A stretch of DNA of 64,000 nt from Halomonas getboli (GTDB taxonomy: Bacteria > Pseudomonadota > Gammaproteobacteria > Pseudomonadales > Halomonadaceae), in the NCBI RefSeq assembly GCF_023094245.1, contig NZ_JALMEW010000003.1:248001-312000 (forward strand). Direction: 5' to 3'. Under the pieces are notes generated by a model that saw nothing but the letters and a program-made list of their open reading frames with translations, was not told where the DNA came from and made no database searches. Made by a program: the position numbers and the translations under genes. Positions 52,301 through 61,588 of this stretch are shown in pieces (position 1 is the first letter of the stretch; every line of letters begins with the position of its first letter).

Positions 52301-53664
52301 CTGGCGGTGTCTCCCTTGCCTTGCGCCTTGCGGGCCTTGCGCACGAGGTCCTTGACCTCGCCGGAACGGGCCACGCTGGCGTTGGCGGTGTAGTTCTCGT
52401 GATTGCGCTCGATGTCGTTGAGCACGTAGAGGTAGTTGACCATCAGCCCGGCGGCCTGCTCGAGGCCCTTGGCCGAGGTATCGCCGAGCCAGTTGATGCG
52501 ATGCAGCTCGGCGCCGTTGCCGAGGTGGAAGCGGGCCACGGGGTTGAGCGGCAGGCCCTTGGGATTCTTCTCCTCGACCAGGTAGCGGGCGGCCAGCGGG
52601 CGCACGATGGCCTTGAGTGCCTCGGCGCGTTCGGCGTCCTGGTGCCAGCCGGGAACCTCGAGCTCGGCCAGCGCCCCGCGGGTGGTCTCCGGCAGCGTGG
52701 TGTCGTCCTTGCGCTCGGCCAGCCACCGGGCGAAGCCCGGCACCGGCGACAGCGTGACGAAGTGCTTGAGCTGGGGCAGCTCCTGCTTGAGCTCCTGCAC
52801 GACCTGCTTGATCAGGAAGTTGCCGAACGAGATGCCGCGTAGCCCGACCTGGCAGTTGCTGATGCCGAAGAAGGCGGCGCTGTCGGCGTCCTCGGGGTCC
52901 TCCACGTGGCCCTTGTCGTCGTGATCGCCGGCCAGGATCGGCTGGATGCGCTCCGGCAGCCCCTTGCACAGCGCCACCTCGACGAAGATCAGCGGCTCGT
53001 CGCCGGTGGCCGGGTGGAAGAAGGCGAAGCAGCGGCGGTCGCGGGCGTCGAGCCGGCGGCGCAGGTCGTTCCAGTCCTGGATCTCGTGCACCGCCTCGTA
53101 GCGGATGATCTTCTCCAGGATCGAGGCCGGGGTGTTCCAGTCGATGCGCTTGAGCATCAGGAAACCGCGGTTGAACCAGGAGCCGAACAGGTGGGCGAAG
53201 TCGGCGTCGATGGCCGCGAGCTCGGGATGCTCCCGGCGCAGGGCCAGCAGCTGCTCGCGCATGCGCACCAGCTGGTAGGTGCCGTCGGAGGCCAGATTCA
53301 GCCGCCGGAACAGCTCCTGGCGCTTCGGCTCGCAGGCCGCAAACAGCGCCTCCAGCGAGGCGTTGTCGCGGCTGTCGCGATAGGCGGCGTAGGTGGCGTC
53401 GATGCGCTCGGGGTCGGCGGCAAACTCCTCGGCCAGGCGCATGAAGAAGCGCTTGCGCTGGTCGGCGTCGAGCCGCGCGTACATCGCCAGGGCGCGGCTG
53501 GCCAGGGCGATGCTCGAGGCCTCGCCGTCGCTCTCGAGCAGGGCGCGGCAGGCCTCGACCAGCTCGTCGTGGCTGGGGGCGTCGTCGCCGTCCGAGCGCC
53601 GCCAGCGCAGCGCGTCGCGCTGGGTGATGTTGTTGAACACTTCTTGAAGGAAGGTCATGTTCAT
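52297..53664 (-). CDS. matA: Malonyl-CoA decarboxylase MatA
   Basis: The product has 455 residues, like eukaryotic-type malonyl-CoA decarboxylase (MLYCD). Family blocks are FNRGFLMLKRIDWNTPASILEKIIRYEAVHEI, AFFGISNCQVGLRGISFGNFLIKQV and FVTLSPVPGFARWL, with the catalytic Ser and His regions LSPVPGF and ARFHLGNGAELHRINW. It decarboxylates malonyl-CoA to acetyl-CoA. AAGGAG stands upstream of the ATG at 53664. Together with MatB it turns imported malonate into acetyl-CoA. Confidence 0.93.
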   Translation of the reverse strand: MNMTFLQEVFNNITQRDALRWRRSDGDDAPSHDELVEACRALLESDGEASSIALASRALAMYARLDADQRKRFFMRLAEEFAADPERIDATYAAYRDSRDNASLEALFAACEPKRQELFRRLNLASDGTYQLVRMREQLLALRREHPELAAIDADFAHLFGSWFNRGFLMLKRIDWNTPASILEKIIRYEAVHEIQDWNDLRRRLDARDRRCFAFFHPATGDEPLIFVEVALCKGLPERIQPILAGDHDDKGHVEDPEDADSAAFFGISNCQVGLRGISFGNFLIKQVVQELKQELPQLKHFVTLSPVPGFARWLAERKDDTTLPETTRGALAELEVPGWHQDAERAEALKAIVRPLAARYLVEEKNPKGLPLNPVARFHLGNGAELHRINWLGDTSAKGLEQAAGLMVNYLYVLNDIERNHENYTANASVARSGEVKDLVRKARKAQGKGDTAR

Positions 53665-53677
53665 GGCGGTGTCTCCT

Positions 53678-55012
53678 TCAGCCCATGATCAGGTCGGGCA
53701 GCCACAGGGCGATGCCGGGGAAGAAGCACAGCAGCACGATCGCCAGCACCATGCACAGGGCGTAGGGCAGGCTGCCGGTGAGGATGCTGCGCAGTGAGAT
53801 GTCCGGCGCGATGCCCTTGATGATGAACAGGTTGAGGCCCACCGGCGGGGTGATCAGGCCGATCTCCAGGTTGATGGTCAGCACCACCGCGAACCAGTAG
53901 GGGTCGAAGTCGGCGGCCAGGATGATCGGCAGCAGGATCGGCGCGGTCATCACGATCACCGCCACCGGTGGCAGGAAGAAGCCGGCTACCAGCAGGAAGA
54001 CGTTGATGACCCCCATCAGCACCCAGCGATTGACCTCCAGGTCGGCGATGGCGCCGGCCACGGTCTGGGTGATGAACAGTGACGACAGGGCGTAGGCGAA
54101 CACCTCGGCGCAGGCGATGACCAGCATGATCATCACGCTCTCGCGCAGCGAGTCGCGCATGATCAGCTTGATCGGTCCGGCCTGCCACATGCGGTAGATG
54201 ACGATCGACAGCGCCAGGCACAGGAAGGCGCCGACGCCGGCAGCCTCGGAGGGCGTGGCCACGCCGCCGTAGAGCGCGAACAGGATGCCTGCCACCACGG
54301 CCAGGAACGGCAGCACCCGCACCAGCGCCTTGAGGTTGGAGTCGACGTTGGCCTTGACGGTCTCCTTCAGCCGGCCGGCGGCGTCGGCCGCGGGATTCTG
54401 GTAGCCGCCGGCCAGCTTGCAGGCGATGACGGTCCAGATCATGAACAGCCCGGCCAGCATGAAGCCCGGCACCACGCCGGCGATGAACAGGCGGCCGATG
54501 GAGGTCTCGCTGGCGATGCCGTAGATGATCATGGTCACCGAGGGCGGGATGAGGATGCCCAGGGTGCCGCCGGCGGCGATGCAGCCGGCGGCCACGCCGT
54601 CTGGATAGCCGCGGGTGCGCATCTCGGGAATGCCCATCTTGCCGATCGCCGCGCAGGTGGCCGGCGAGGAGCCGGAGAGGGCGGCGAAGATCGAGCAGGC
54701 GCCGATGTTGGAGATCGCCAGGCCCGCCGGCAGGCGGCCCATCCACAGGTCCAGCGAGCGGTAGAGGTCGCGGCCGGTGGGCGAGGAGGCCACCGCGGCG
54801 CCCATCAGGATGAACATCGGGATGGCCACGAAGCCGAAGTCGGCGATGCGCTCGAAGAAGGTCTCGCCGAAGTAGGTGAGCTCCGGCATGCCCTGGTCGT
54901 AGAGCAGGGCCAGCAGCGAGACGCCGCCCAGGGCGAAGGCGATGGGCGTGCCGATGGCCATCAGGAAGATGAGGCCGAGGGCGACGAGGATGCCCAGCGT
55001 GATCGGATCCAT
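53678..55012 (-). CDS. matM: TRAP transporter large permease (DctM type), probable malonate transport
   Basis: The product has 444 residues with about 12 membrane helices. DctM signatures are IPMFILMGAAVASSPTG, SIFAALSGSSPATCAAIG, TLGILIPPSVTMIIYG and PVGLNLFIIKGIAPD. It is the Na+-coupled transport subunit of a TRAP system. Its start is one base after the matQ stop codon, and matA follows 13 bp downstream. Malonate as substrate is inferred from matA and matB in the same operon. Confidence 0.92.
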   Translation of the reverse strand: MDPITLGILVALGLIFLMAIGTPIAFALGGVSLLALLYDQGMPELTYFGETFFERIADFGFVAIPMFILMGAAVASSPTGRDLYRSLDLWMGRLPAGLAISNIGACSIFAALSGSSPATCAAIGKMGIPEMRTRGYPDGVAAGCIAAGGTLGILIPPSVTMIIYGIASETSIGRLFIAGVVPGFMLAGLFMIWTVIACKLAGGYQNPAADAAGRLKETVKANVDSNLKALVRVLPFLAVVAGILFALYGGVATPSEAAGVGAFLCLALSIVIYRMWQAGPIKLIMRDSLRESVMIMLVIACAEVFAYALSSLFITQTVAGAIADLEVNRWVLMGVINVFLLVAGFFLPPVAVIVMTAPILLPIILAADFDPYWFAVVLTINLEIGLITPPVGLNLFIIKGIAPDISLRSILTGSLPYALCMVLAIVLLCFFPGIALWLPDLIMG

Positions 55013-55013
55013 G

Positions 55014-55538
55014 TCACTCCTCCTCGCCGCGCAGCAGCTCGGCGACGTACTGCAGCGTCAGCAGGGTGGCGCCGAGCGCCACCGGCACCAGCGCGGGCCA
55101 CAGCGGCGGGTTCCACACCGTGCCGGTGGTCCACTGGCCTTGCCAGGCCTCGGCGACGTAGATCCAGCTGCCGTAGGACAGCGCGGCACAGAAGGCCAGG
55201 CCGACCAGCGAGCCGGTCAGCAGCATCAGCCTGCGGCCGAGGCCGCCGACCAGATCGGGCAGCAGGGTGATGGCGACGTGGCCGCCGGTCATCAGCACGT
55301 AGCCGCTGCCCAGCAGCATGGCGCCGGTGACCGAGAAGATGGTGAATTCGGTCTGCCAGCTGGTGCTCATGCCCAGCACGTAGCGCACGAAGACCATGTG
55401 GCAGATGGCGCCGACGCCGGCCAGGAACAGCGCGCAGGCGACGTAGGCGGCGGCGCGGGAGAGGCCGTCCATCAGCTTGATGTAGCCGCTGACGAGCGGC
55501 AGGCGTCGGGTCAGGGGTGAAGTGTTGGCCATGGCCAT
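55014..55538 (-). CDS. matQ: TRAP transporter small permease (DctQ type)
   Basis: The product has 174 residues and four membrane helices: AAYVACALFLAGVGAICHMVFVRYVLG contains the DctQ-typical R.V and TSWQTEFTIFSVTGAMLLGSGYVL the E-F-A-like block. It partners MatM in the membrane. In this operon it stands directly after the matP hairpin. Confidence 0.9.
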   Translation of the reverse strand: MAMANTSPLTRRLPLVSGYIKLMDGLSRAAAYVACALFLAGVGAICHMVFVRYVLGMSTSWQTEFTIFSVTGAMLLGSGYVLMTGGHVAITLLPDLVGGLGRRLMLLTGSLVGLAFCAALSYGSWIYVAEAWQGQWTTGTVWNPPLWPALVPVALGATLLTLQYVAELLRGEEE

Positions 55539-55558
55539 GTCGTCCTCCCGGAGTCAGA

Positions 55559-55582
55559 GACACCGGCCCGTGGGCCGGTGTC
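55559..55582 (-). terminator. Intercistronic hairpin between matP and matQ
   Basis: Perfect 11-bp stem (GACACCGGCCC / GGGCCGGTGTC). Such hairpins after the binding-protein gene commonly raise its mRNA level relative to the permeases. Confidence 0.65.
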
Positions 55583-55600
55583 GAAGGGGGCGGAAGCCGG

Positions 55601-56602
55601 TTATTCGACGGCCAGGGCGGCGTCGATCAGGGCCTGTCCGTTGGGGACGTTCTCGGCGAAGTTCTGGTAGGAGGTCTGCTTGGCGATCTCCAGCCAGGCG
55701 TCGTAGTCCTCCTGACTCATGGTCACCACCTCGACGCCGTTCTCCTCGTAGACGTCGATCATCTTCTGATCGAGGCCGGCGGCCTCCTCGGCGAAGAAGT
55801 CCTCGGCGGCCTGGCCGGCGGCGGTCAGCGCCTGCTGCTGCTCCTCGCTGAGGCCCTGCCAGCTGCGCTCGGAGATCAGGATCGGCTCGTACATGAACCA
55901 CAGGGCGTGCTCGCCCGGCGCGGTCATGCACTTCACCTGCTCGTAGATGCGGTAGGAGACGAAGGACATCGAGGAGGTGTTGGCGGCGTCCAGCACCCCG
56001 GTCTGCAGGGCGGTGTAGATCTCGGACGACGGCATGGAGGAGATCGAGGCGCCGGCGCCGGCCAGCATCTGCTCGAAGGCCGGGCCGGCGGCGCGGAAGG
56101 TCTGGCCCTCGACGCTCTCCGGCGAGGTGATGCAGTTCTGGGTGGAGGCGAAGCCGCCGGCCAGCCAGGCGTCGGCCAGCACCCGCGCGCCGCCCTCGTG
56201 GATGACGTCCTTGATCATGTCCATGAACTTGGAGTCGTTGAGGCGGCGCGCGTGCTCGTGGTTGCGCACCACGCCGGGCATCAGGGTGGCGGAGAACTCC
56301 GGGTGGCGGCCGCTGGCGTAGTCGAGCGGCAGGGCGGTGATGTCCAGGCGCCCGCGGGACAGGGCGGGCCACTGCTCGCGCGCCTTGAACAGCGACTGGC
56401 CGGGATAGACCTCGATCTCCAGGCCCACGTCGGCCTCGGCGACCTTGTCGGCCATCAGTTGCACCATCTCGTCGCGTACGTCGCCCTGGCCGCCGGGGAA
56501 CTGGTGGGAGGCGCGCAGCACGGTGTCGGCCGAGGCGGCGGTGCCGGCGAGAGAGGCGGCGAGGGCCGTGCCCACGACGATGGGGAGCATTGAGCGTTTC
56601 AT
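55601..56602 (-). CDS. matP: TRAP transporter periplasmic binding protein (DctP type), probable malonate binding
   Basis: The product has 333 residues. A signal peptide ends at AASAD. DctP features are TVLRASHQFPGG, EIEVYPGQSLFKAREQWPAL, the anchor Arg region GQTFRAAGPAFEQML and SEIYTALQTGVLDAANTS. The Arg in this position normally binds the ligand carboxylate. First gene of the malonate operon; a palindrome in its promoter region is the likely operator. Confidence 0.92.
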   Translation of the reverse strand: MKRSMLPIVVGTALAASLAGTAASADTVLRASHQFPGGQGDVRDEMVQLMADKVAEADVGLEIEVYPGQSLFKAREQWPALSRGRLDITALPLDYASGRHPEFSATLMPGVVRNHEHARRLNDSKFMDMIKDVIHEGGARVLADAWLAGGFASTQNCITSPESVEGQTFRAAGPAFEQMLAGAGASISSMPSSEIYTALQTGVLDAANTSSMSFVSYRIYEQVKCMTAPGEHALWFMYEPILISERSWQGLSEEQQQALTAAGQAAEDFFAEEAAGLDQKMIDVYEENGVEVVTMSQEDYDAWLEIAKQTSYQNFAENVPNGQALIDAALAVE

Positions 56603-56918
56603 GGCGTCTCCAATATTGGCGTTGTTGTTATGGGCCGTTGTTGAGAGCGGCTGTGTTTCGAGCCGCTGTTTTTGAAGCGGTCGTACGACGCTTTCTTATG
56701 TGAAGTGTCTATCAGCGGTGCTGATATATATTTCAATAGGCTAAGTGAAATACTACTGTCAAACCGGACGGCTTAGACAAAGGTGTCAGCTGCGATGCAG
56801 CAAAAGCGCCGAAAGGCGGTCATGGCGGGCGATCGAGACGAGAAGAAGAAAATCGGGGAAGTCCGCCGCGAGGCCGGTCCGGGGGCCTCGCGTCGGCGAA
56901 GCGCGCCGGGCGCTCGGC
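56603..56918. other. Promoter region of the malonate operon
   Basis: These 316 bp hold no gene that I can support. The AT-rich stretch at 56690-56760, with a perfect palindrome inside it, is the probable operon promoter. The rest lies beyond the ogt stop codon and shows nothing distinctive. Confidence 0.5.
56710..56726. promoter_or_regulatory. Candidate operator of the malonate operon
   Basis: TATCAGC-GGT-GCTGATA is a perfect 7-bp inverted repeat about 108 bp upstream of matP in an AT-rich promoter patch. A GntR-type MatR controls such operons elsewhere, but no regulator gene is adjacent here. Confidence 0.55.
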
Positions 56919-57410
56919 TCAGCCGAGAGCGAAGGGAATCTCGCCGGCCTCGTGCGCCAGCAGCCACTGCTTGCGGCCGATGCCGCCGGCGTAGCCGGTG
57001 AGGCGTCCGTCGCTGCCGATCACCCGGTGGCAGGGCACCACGATGGCCAGCGGATTCTTGCCGTTGGCCGCCCCCACCGCGCGCTGCCCGCCCTTGCAGC
57101 CGAGCTGCTCGGCGATCTCGGCGTAGCAGCGGGTCTCGCCGAAGGGAATGGTGGCGAGCGCCTGCCAGACGCGACGCTGGAAGTCGGTGCCCTCCGGCGC
57201 CAGCGGCAGGTCGAAGGCCTGGCGGGTGCCATCGAAGTATTCGGCCAGCTGGGCGCGGGCCCGCTCGGTGTGGGCGTTGGGCCGGGCCGGTGCGTCCTCC
57301 TCCATGACGAAGGCGATCTCGGTCAGCCCCGCATCGGAGGCGCCGAGGCGGATCAGGCCGAGGGCCTCGGTCTCCGGCGGGCGGAAGTAGTCCAGGGCAT
57401 CGTCAGTCAT
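56919..57410 (-). CDS. ogt: Methylated-DNA-protein-cysteine methyltransferase
   Basis: The product has 163 residues. The catalytic site [11 protein letters not shown] is intact, preceded by [14 protein letters not shown] and followed by [15 protein letters not shown]. It removes the methyl group from O6-methylguanine in a suicide reaction. Eighteen bases separate it from the upstream Ada-AlkA fusion gene, so the two DNA-alkylation repair genes form an operon. Confidence 0.94.
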   Translation of the reverse strand: MTDDALDYFRPPETEALGLIRLGASDAGLTEIAFVMEEDAPARPNAHTERARAQLAEYFDGTRQAFDLPLAPEGTDFQRRVWQALATIPFGETRCYAEIAEQLGCKGGQRAVGAANGKNPLAIVVPCHRVIGSDGRLTGYAGGIGRKQWLLAHEAGEIPFALG

Positions 57411-57428
57411 TGGCTCGCTCCTTGGTTC

Positions 57429-58796
57429 TCAGAGGGCTTGCGACCACAGCTGGAGGGTCAGGTAGCTGCGCCAGGGCGCCCCTCGGGCCGGGTCTTCGCC
57501 TTCCAGGCGGGGCAGGGCGCGGCGCACGCCGGCGTCGCCGTCCAGCCAGATGTCGGGGGCGCCGGTGCCGCGCAGCGCCGCGTAGTTCGCCGTCCAGGGC
57601 CCGATGCCTTTCAGCGCCGTCCAGGCCTGCGGGTCGTCGTCGGCCTCGCCGTCAGCGTACCAGCTCGCGAAGCGCCTGAGGGTCGCCTTGCGGGCGCCGG
57701 GCATGCGCAATTCGTCGAGCTCGCTGCCGGCGATGGCCGCGGGCGTGGGGAAGTGATGGCCGTGCCCTGCCGGCTCGCCGAGGGCCTCCACCAGCCGCGT
57801 GACCAGGCTGCGGGCGGCATCGGTGGAGACCTGCTGGCCGAGGATGGCGCGCACACCGGCCTCGAACGGCGACCAGAGGCCGGGCAGCCTGAGCCCCTCG
57901 ACGAGCGCGAGGCCGGGGAAGGCGTCGGCCAGGTGGGCCTCGACGGTGGCGGTGTCGGCGTCCAGGTCCAGCACCCGGCGGATGCGCCGCACCGCCGGCG
58001 ACAGGGCGCGCAGGTCATCGAGCATGAGGCGGACCCGGAAGGCGTGGTGCTCTGGTACGTGTTCGGCGGTGAACGAGCCGCTCGCGCTGCCCCAGCGGAT
58101 ATGCCGGCCGTAATGGGCCTCGCCGACCCACTCCAGGCCGGGAATGGCGCGGCCGGCGTGGAAATCGCGCAGCGCCGGCCAGGCGAAGGGCGGGCGATAG
58201 GCCAGCCACAGCGTCAGCGGCTCGCCGGCCGGGGACGCGTCGCGGCGGCGGCGCAGCTCGCGCGGCGCCAGGCCGATGCGGGTCACGAAAGCATCGTTGA
58301 AGCGTCGCAGGCTGCGAAAGCCGCTAGCGTAGGCGATGTCGGTGATCGGCAGCGTGGTCTGATGCAGCAGCTGCTTGGCGAACAGGCACTGGCGGTACTG
58401 GGCATAGGCCTTGGGCGAGACGCCGAGCCCGTCGTGGAACAGCCGGCGCAGGTGGCGCTCGCCGACGCCGAGCCGCTGGCACAGGTCGCCCAGCGAGCCG
58501 TCGCGCAGGGCGCCGTCGTCGATCAGCCTCAGCGCCCGCTCGAGCGTGGTGCGGGTGCCGCACCAGGCGGGGGAATCCGGCGCGCTGTCGGGCCGGCAGC
58601 GCAGGCAAGGCCGGAAGCCGGCCTCGGCGGCGGCCAGGGGCGTGTCGAAGTAGTGCACCCGGGTGTCTTTCGACGGGATGGCCGGGCAGATCGGCCGGCA
58701 GTAGATGCCGGTGCTGGTCACGCCGACCACGAAGCGGCCGTCGAAGCGGGCATCCCGGGCCAGGCGGGCCTGGCGGCACTGGGCAGGGTCCAGCAT
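57429..58796 (-). CDS. alkA: Ada-AraC-AlkA fusion: DNA-3-methyladenine glycosylase 2
   Basis: The product has 455 residues from the ATG at 58796 (GAGGAG upstream). Domain order: an Ada zinc domain with Cys sites (GIYCRPICPAIPSKD, FRPCLRCRPD); an AraC helix-turn-helix (LPITDIAYASGFRSLRRFNDAF); an AlkA N-terminal domain (PFAWPALRDFHAGRAIPGLE); and the HhH-GPD glycosylase (AILGQQVSTDAARSL, LKGIGPWTANY) with the catalytic Asp in IWLDGDAGV. It both senses alkylation and excises 3-methyladenine. It resembles the Ada/AlkA fusions of actinobacteria. Neighbour: ogt. Confidence 0.92.
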   Translation of the reverse strand: MLDPAQCRQARLARDARFDGRFVVGVTSTGIYCRPICPAIPSKDTRVHYFDTPLAAAEAGFRPCLRCRPDSAPDSPAWCGTRTTLERALRLIDDGALRDGSLGDLCQRLGVGERHLRRLFHDGLGVSPKAYAQYRQCLFAKQLLHQTTLPITDIAYASGFRSLRRFNDAFVTRIGLAPRELRRRRDASPAGEPLTLWLAYRPPFAWPALRDFHAGRAIPGLEWVGEAHYGRHIRWGSASGSFTAEHVPEHHAFRVRLMLDDLRALSPAVRRIRRVLDLDADTATVEAHLADAFPGLALVEGLRLPGLWSPFEAGVRAILGQQVSTDAARSLVTRLVEALGEPAGHGHHFPTPAAIAGSELDELRMPGARKATLRRFASWYADGEADDDPQAWTALKGIGPWTANYAALRGTGAPDIWLDGDAGVRRALPRLEGEDPARGAPWRSYLTLQLWSQAL

Positions 58797-58879
58797 GACG
58801 GCGCTCCTCGATCTCGTTGACTGATCGCAGTGTAACGCGACGGCGTAGAGAGACTCGCCGGAAACGGACGCGGAGACCA

Positions 58880-59344
58880 TCAGCTTAGCTTCAGCGGCCC
58901 GCCGCACTTGAGCGTGTCCATGGCCACCTGGGTGGCGACGTTCTGCACGCCGTCGAGCGGGCTCACCGCCTCGGCGAGGAAGGCCGAGAGCGCGCCCAGG
59001 CTCTCCACCACCACCTTGAGAAAGACGTCGTGATCGCCGGTGACGGTATGGCATTCGACGACCTCGTCGCGGGCCAGCAGCGCCCCCACGGCATCGGCCG
59101 GGCGGCGCATGCGCGACTTGTCCATGGAAATGGAGATGAAGGCCGTCACCGCCAGGCCCAGCGCCTGAGGGTCGAGCCGCAGCGCGTAGCCCTGGACGAT
59201 GCCGTCGCGCTCCAGCCGCGCCAGGCGTCGCGAGCACTGGCTGGGCGAGAGGCTGACCGCCTCGGAGAGGGCGCCGAGGGTCAGGCGGGCGTCGCGCTGA
59301 AGGGCCTGCAGCAGGGCCAGGTCAAAGCGATCGAATGATGTCAT
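58880..59344 (-). CDS. kynR: Lrp/AsnC family regulator, KynR-like
   Basis: The product has 154 residues from the ATG at 59344. The N-terminal helix-turn-helix is FDRFDLALLQALQRDARLTLGALSEAVSLSPSQCSRRLARLE (in parts), and the C-terminal RAM domain has VTGDHDVFLKVVVESLGALSAFL. It is divergent from kynureninase. In Pseudomonas the Lrp-type KynR activates kyn genes in response to kynurenine. The same arrangement here suggests the same role; the symbol is inferred from context. Confidence 0.85.
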   Translation of the reverse strand: MTSFDRFDLALLQALQRDARLTLGALSEAVSLSPSQCSRRLARLERDGIVQGYALRLDPQALGLAVTAFISISMDKSRMRRPADAVGALLARDEVVECHTVTGDHDVFLKVVVESLGALSAFLAEAVSPLDGVQNVATQVAMDTLKCGGPLKLS

Positions 59345-59479
59345 TTCTCTTGTAATGGCTATTGGATGCAAGATTCTTGCGTTTAAGGTGGCCTGAGGCG
59401 CCCGAGAACGCAAACGGGCGTCGTTCGTCCTCGCCTAGAATGATCGCAGGCCTTTCCCCTGATCCTGCGGAGACCCGAT

Positions 59480-60712
59480 ATGAGCGTCAGCCTGGACCGC
59501 GTTCGCGAGCTCGATCGTCATGATCCCCTGGCGGGCTTCAAGCCCCTGTTTGCTCTGCCCGAGGGGGTGATCTACCTCGACGGCAACTCCCTCGGTGCCC
59601 AGCCGAGGGCCGCCCGCGAGGCCGTTGCCGCGACCCTGGACCAGTGGCGCGACGAGCTGATCGGCGGCTGGAACCAGGGCTGGTTCGACGCCCCGGAGCG
59701 TCTCGGCAACCGGCTGGCGCCGGTGATCGGCGCCCGCGACGGCGAGGTCGTCGTCACCGACAACATCACCCTCAACCTGTTCAAGCTGCTGGGCTATATC
59801 CTCGAGCGGCGCGGCGATGGCAACCGTGGCGCGGTGCTCAGCGAAGGCGGCAACTTCCCCACCGACGGCTACATCGCCCAGGGCTTCTGCCGGCTCGGGG
59901 GCCATGAGCATCGCGTGCTGCCCGAGGGCGCCGAGCTCGCCGACCACCTGGACGACGTGGCCGTGGTAGTGCTCAGCCAGGTCAACTACCGCACCGGGCG
60001 GCTGCGTGACATGGCCGCCACGACTCGCCTTGTGCACGAGGCCGGCGCCGAGGTGATCTGGGACCTGGCCCACTCGGCCGGCGCGCTGCCGGTGGACCTC
60101 GCCGGCAGCGGCGCCCGCTACGCGGTGGGCTGCACCTACAAGTACCTCAACGGCGGTCCCGGCGCGCCGGGCTTCCTCTACGTGCACCGCGACCATCAGG
60201 ACGGCGGCTGGCAGCCGCTCTCGGGCTGGCACGGCCATGCCGCGCCCTTCGCCTTCGACGCCGACTATGCCCCGGCCGGCGACATCACCCGCTTTCGCAC
60301 CGGCACCCACTCCGCGCTGGCCTACAGCGCCCTGGAGGCCTCGCTCGAGATGTGGGGCGATGTCGACATGGCGGCGCTGCGGGAGAAGAGCCTGGCGCTG
60401 GGCACGCTGTTCCGTGACTGCCTGGCCGATCTGTTCGAGGCGCACGGCATCGCGGACATCACCCCGTCGGCGGGCGAGCGCGGCAGCCAGGTGTCGCTGG
60501 TCGACGCCGACAACGGCTACGCCATCGTCCAGGCGCTGATCGCGCGCGGGGTGATCGGCGACTACCGCGAGCCGGGCCTGATGCGCTTCGGCTTCACGTC
60601 GCTCTACCTGAGCTTCGAGGACGTCTGGCAGGCCGCGCGGCACTTCCGCGAGGTGGTCGAGGGCGGCGAGTACCGCGAGCCGCGCTTCCACGTGCGTGGG
60701 GCGGTGACCTGA
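59480..60712 (+). CDS. kynU: Kynureninase
   Basis: The product has 410 residues, a PLP enzyme of fold type I. The PLP Lys lies in GCTYKYLNGGPGAPGF; other family blocks are YLDGNSLGAQPRAA, VVTDNITLNLFKLLGY, WDLAHSAGALPVDL and FRTGTHSALAYSALEASL. It cleaves kynurenine (or 3-hydroxykynurenine) to (3-hydroxy)anthranilate and alanine. It overlaps the hydrolase gene as TGATG, so both belong to one operon. Confidence 0.94.
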   Translation: MSVSLDRVRELDRHDPLAGFKPLFALPEGVIYLDGNSLGAQPRAAREAVAATLDQWRDELIGGWNQGWFDAPERLGNRLAPVIGARDGEVVVTDNITLNLFKLLGYILERRGDGNRGAVLSEGGNFPTDGYIAQGFCRLGGHEHRVLPEGAELADHLDDVAVVVLSQVNYRTGRLRDMAATTRLVHEAGAEVIWDLAHSAGALPVDLAGSGARYAVGCTYKYLNGGPGAPGFLYVHRDHQDGGWQPLSGWHGHAAPFAFDADYAPAGDITRFRTGTHSALAYSALEASLEMWGDVDMAALREKSLALGTLFRDCLADLFEAHGIADITPSAGERGSQVSLVDADNGYAIVQALIARGVIGDYREPGLMRFGFTSLYLSFEDVWQAARHFREVVEGGEYREPRFHVRGAVT

Positions 60713-61509
60713 TGGCCGATAGTGACGCTCAAGCGGCGCGGGATCATGCCTATTCGCCGAGCCGCTTCGCCCGTGACGTCGAGGCCACCCTGGCGCGCCA
60801 GGCGGACGCCGGCCGCACGCTGTCGGCCCGTCATCGGCCGCTCGAACTGGTCGACGGCGACGATGCCGACGCGCGGCTGGACCTGTTCCTTCCCGAGGGC
60901 GTAAGCGGACGCATGTCCGGGAGAGAGTCTCCCTGGCCGCTGATGGCCTTCATCCACGGCGGCTACTGGCAGGAGCTCGATCACACCGCCACCGACTTCC
61001 TCGCCGAGCGCTATCTGGCCCGGGGCATGGCCTTCGCCTCGCTGGGCTACGGGCTGGCGCCCGGGACCTCGATCGAGACCATGATCGCCCAGTGCGCCCG
61101 CGGCCTCGCCATGGCGCGTGAGGCGCTGGTGGCTCGCGGCGGCACCGGGCGGGTGACGCTCGGCGGCCACAGCGCCGGCGCCCAGCTGGCCTGTCGGGTG
61201 GCCGCCGATGGCGAGTGTCGGGTCGACGAGCTGCTTCTGGTCAGCGGCGTCTATGACCTTACGCCGCTGGTGGACACCTACGTCAACGCGCCGCTGGGCC
61301 TCGACCGGGCGCAGTTCCGGGGGCTGAGCCCGCGCTTCGGCGATCTCGCCGCGCTGCCGCCGAGCCGGGTGGTGATCGCCGAGCGCGACCCGCCCGCGTT
61401 TCGCTCCCAGGGGCGCGACTTCGCGGCCGCGCTCGAGGCCGCCGGTGGCGTGGTGGAACTCGTCGATCTGGGCGGTTGCGATCACTTCGACGTGCTCGAT
61501 CAGCTGTAA
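60712..61509 (+). CDS. Alpha/beta hydrolase, probable arylformamidase (kynurenine formamidase)
   Basis: The product has 265 residues. The oxyanion motif FIHGGYWQ is characteristic of animal/yeast-type kynurenine formamidases, the nucleophile is in LGGHSAGAQLA, the acid probably in IAERDPPAF, and the His in GGCDHFDVLDQL. It would hydrolyse N-formylkynurenine to kynurenine. It is unlike bacterial metal-dependent KynB, and replaces it in this operon with kynU. Start overlaps kynU. Confidence 0.88.
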   Translation: MADSDAQAARDHAYSPSRFARDVEATLARQADAGRTLSARHRPLELVDGDDADARLDLFLPEGVSGRMSGRESPWPLMAFIHGGYWQELDHTATDFLAERYLARGMAFASLGYGLAPGTSIETMIAQCARGLAMAREALVARGGTGRVTLGGHSAGAQLACRVAADGECRVDELLLVSGVYDLTPLVDTYVNAPLGLDRAQFRGLSPRFGDLAALPPSRVVIAERDPPAFRSQGRDFAAALEAAGGVVELVDLGGCDHFDVLDQL

Positions 61510-61588
61510 CCCTTGTCGGCGATGCTGGGGCTTGCTTGACTGAACGCTGCGCCCGCGGGCGTTCGCCCATGTCGGAGAAGGAAGCCCC

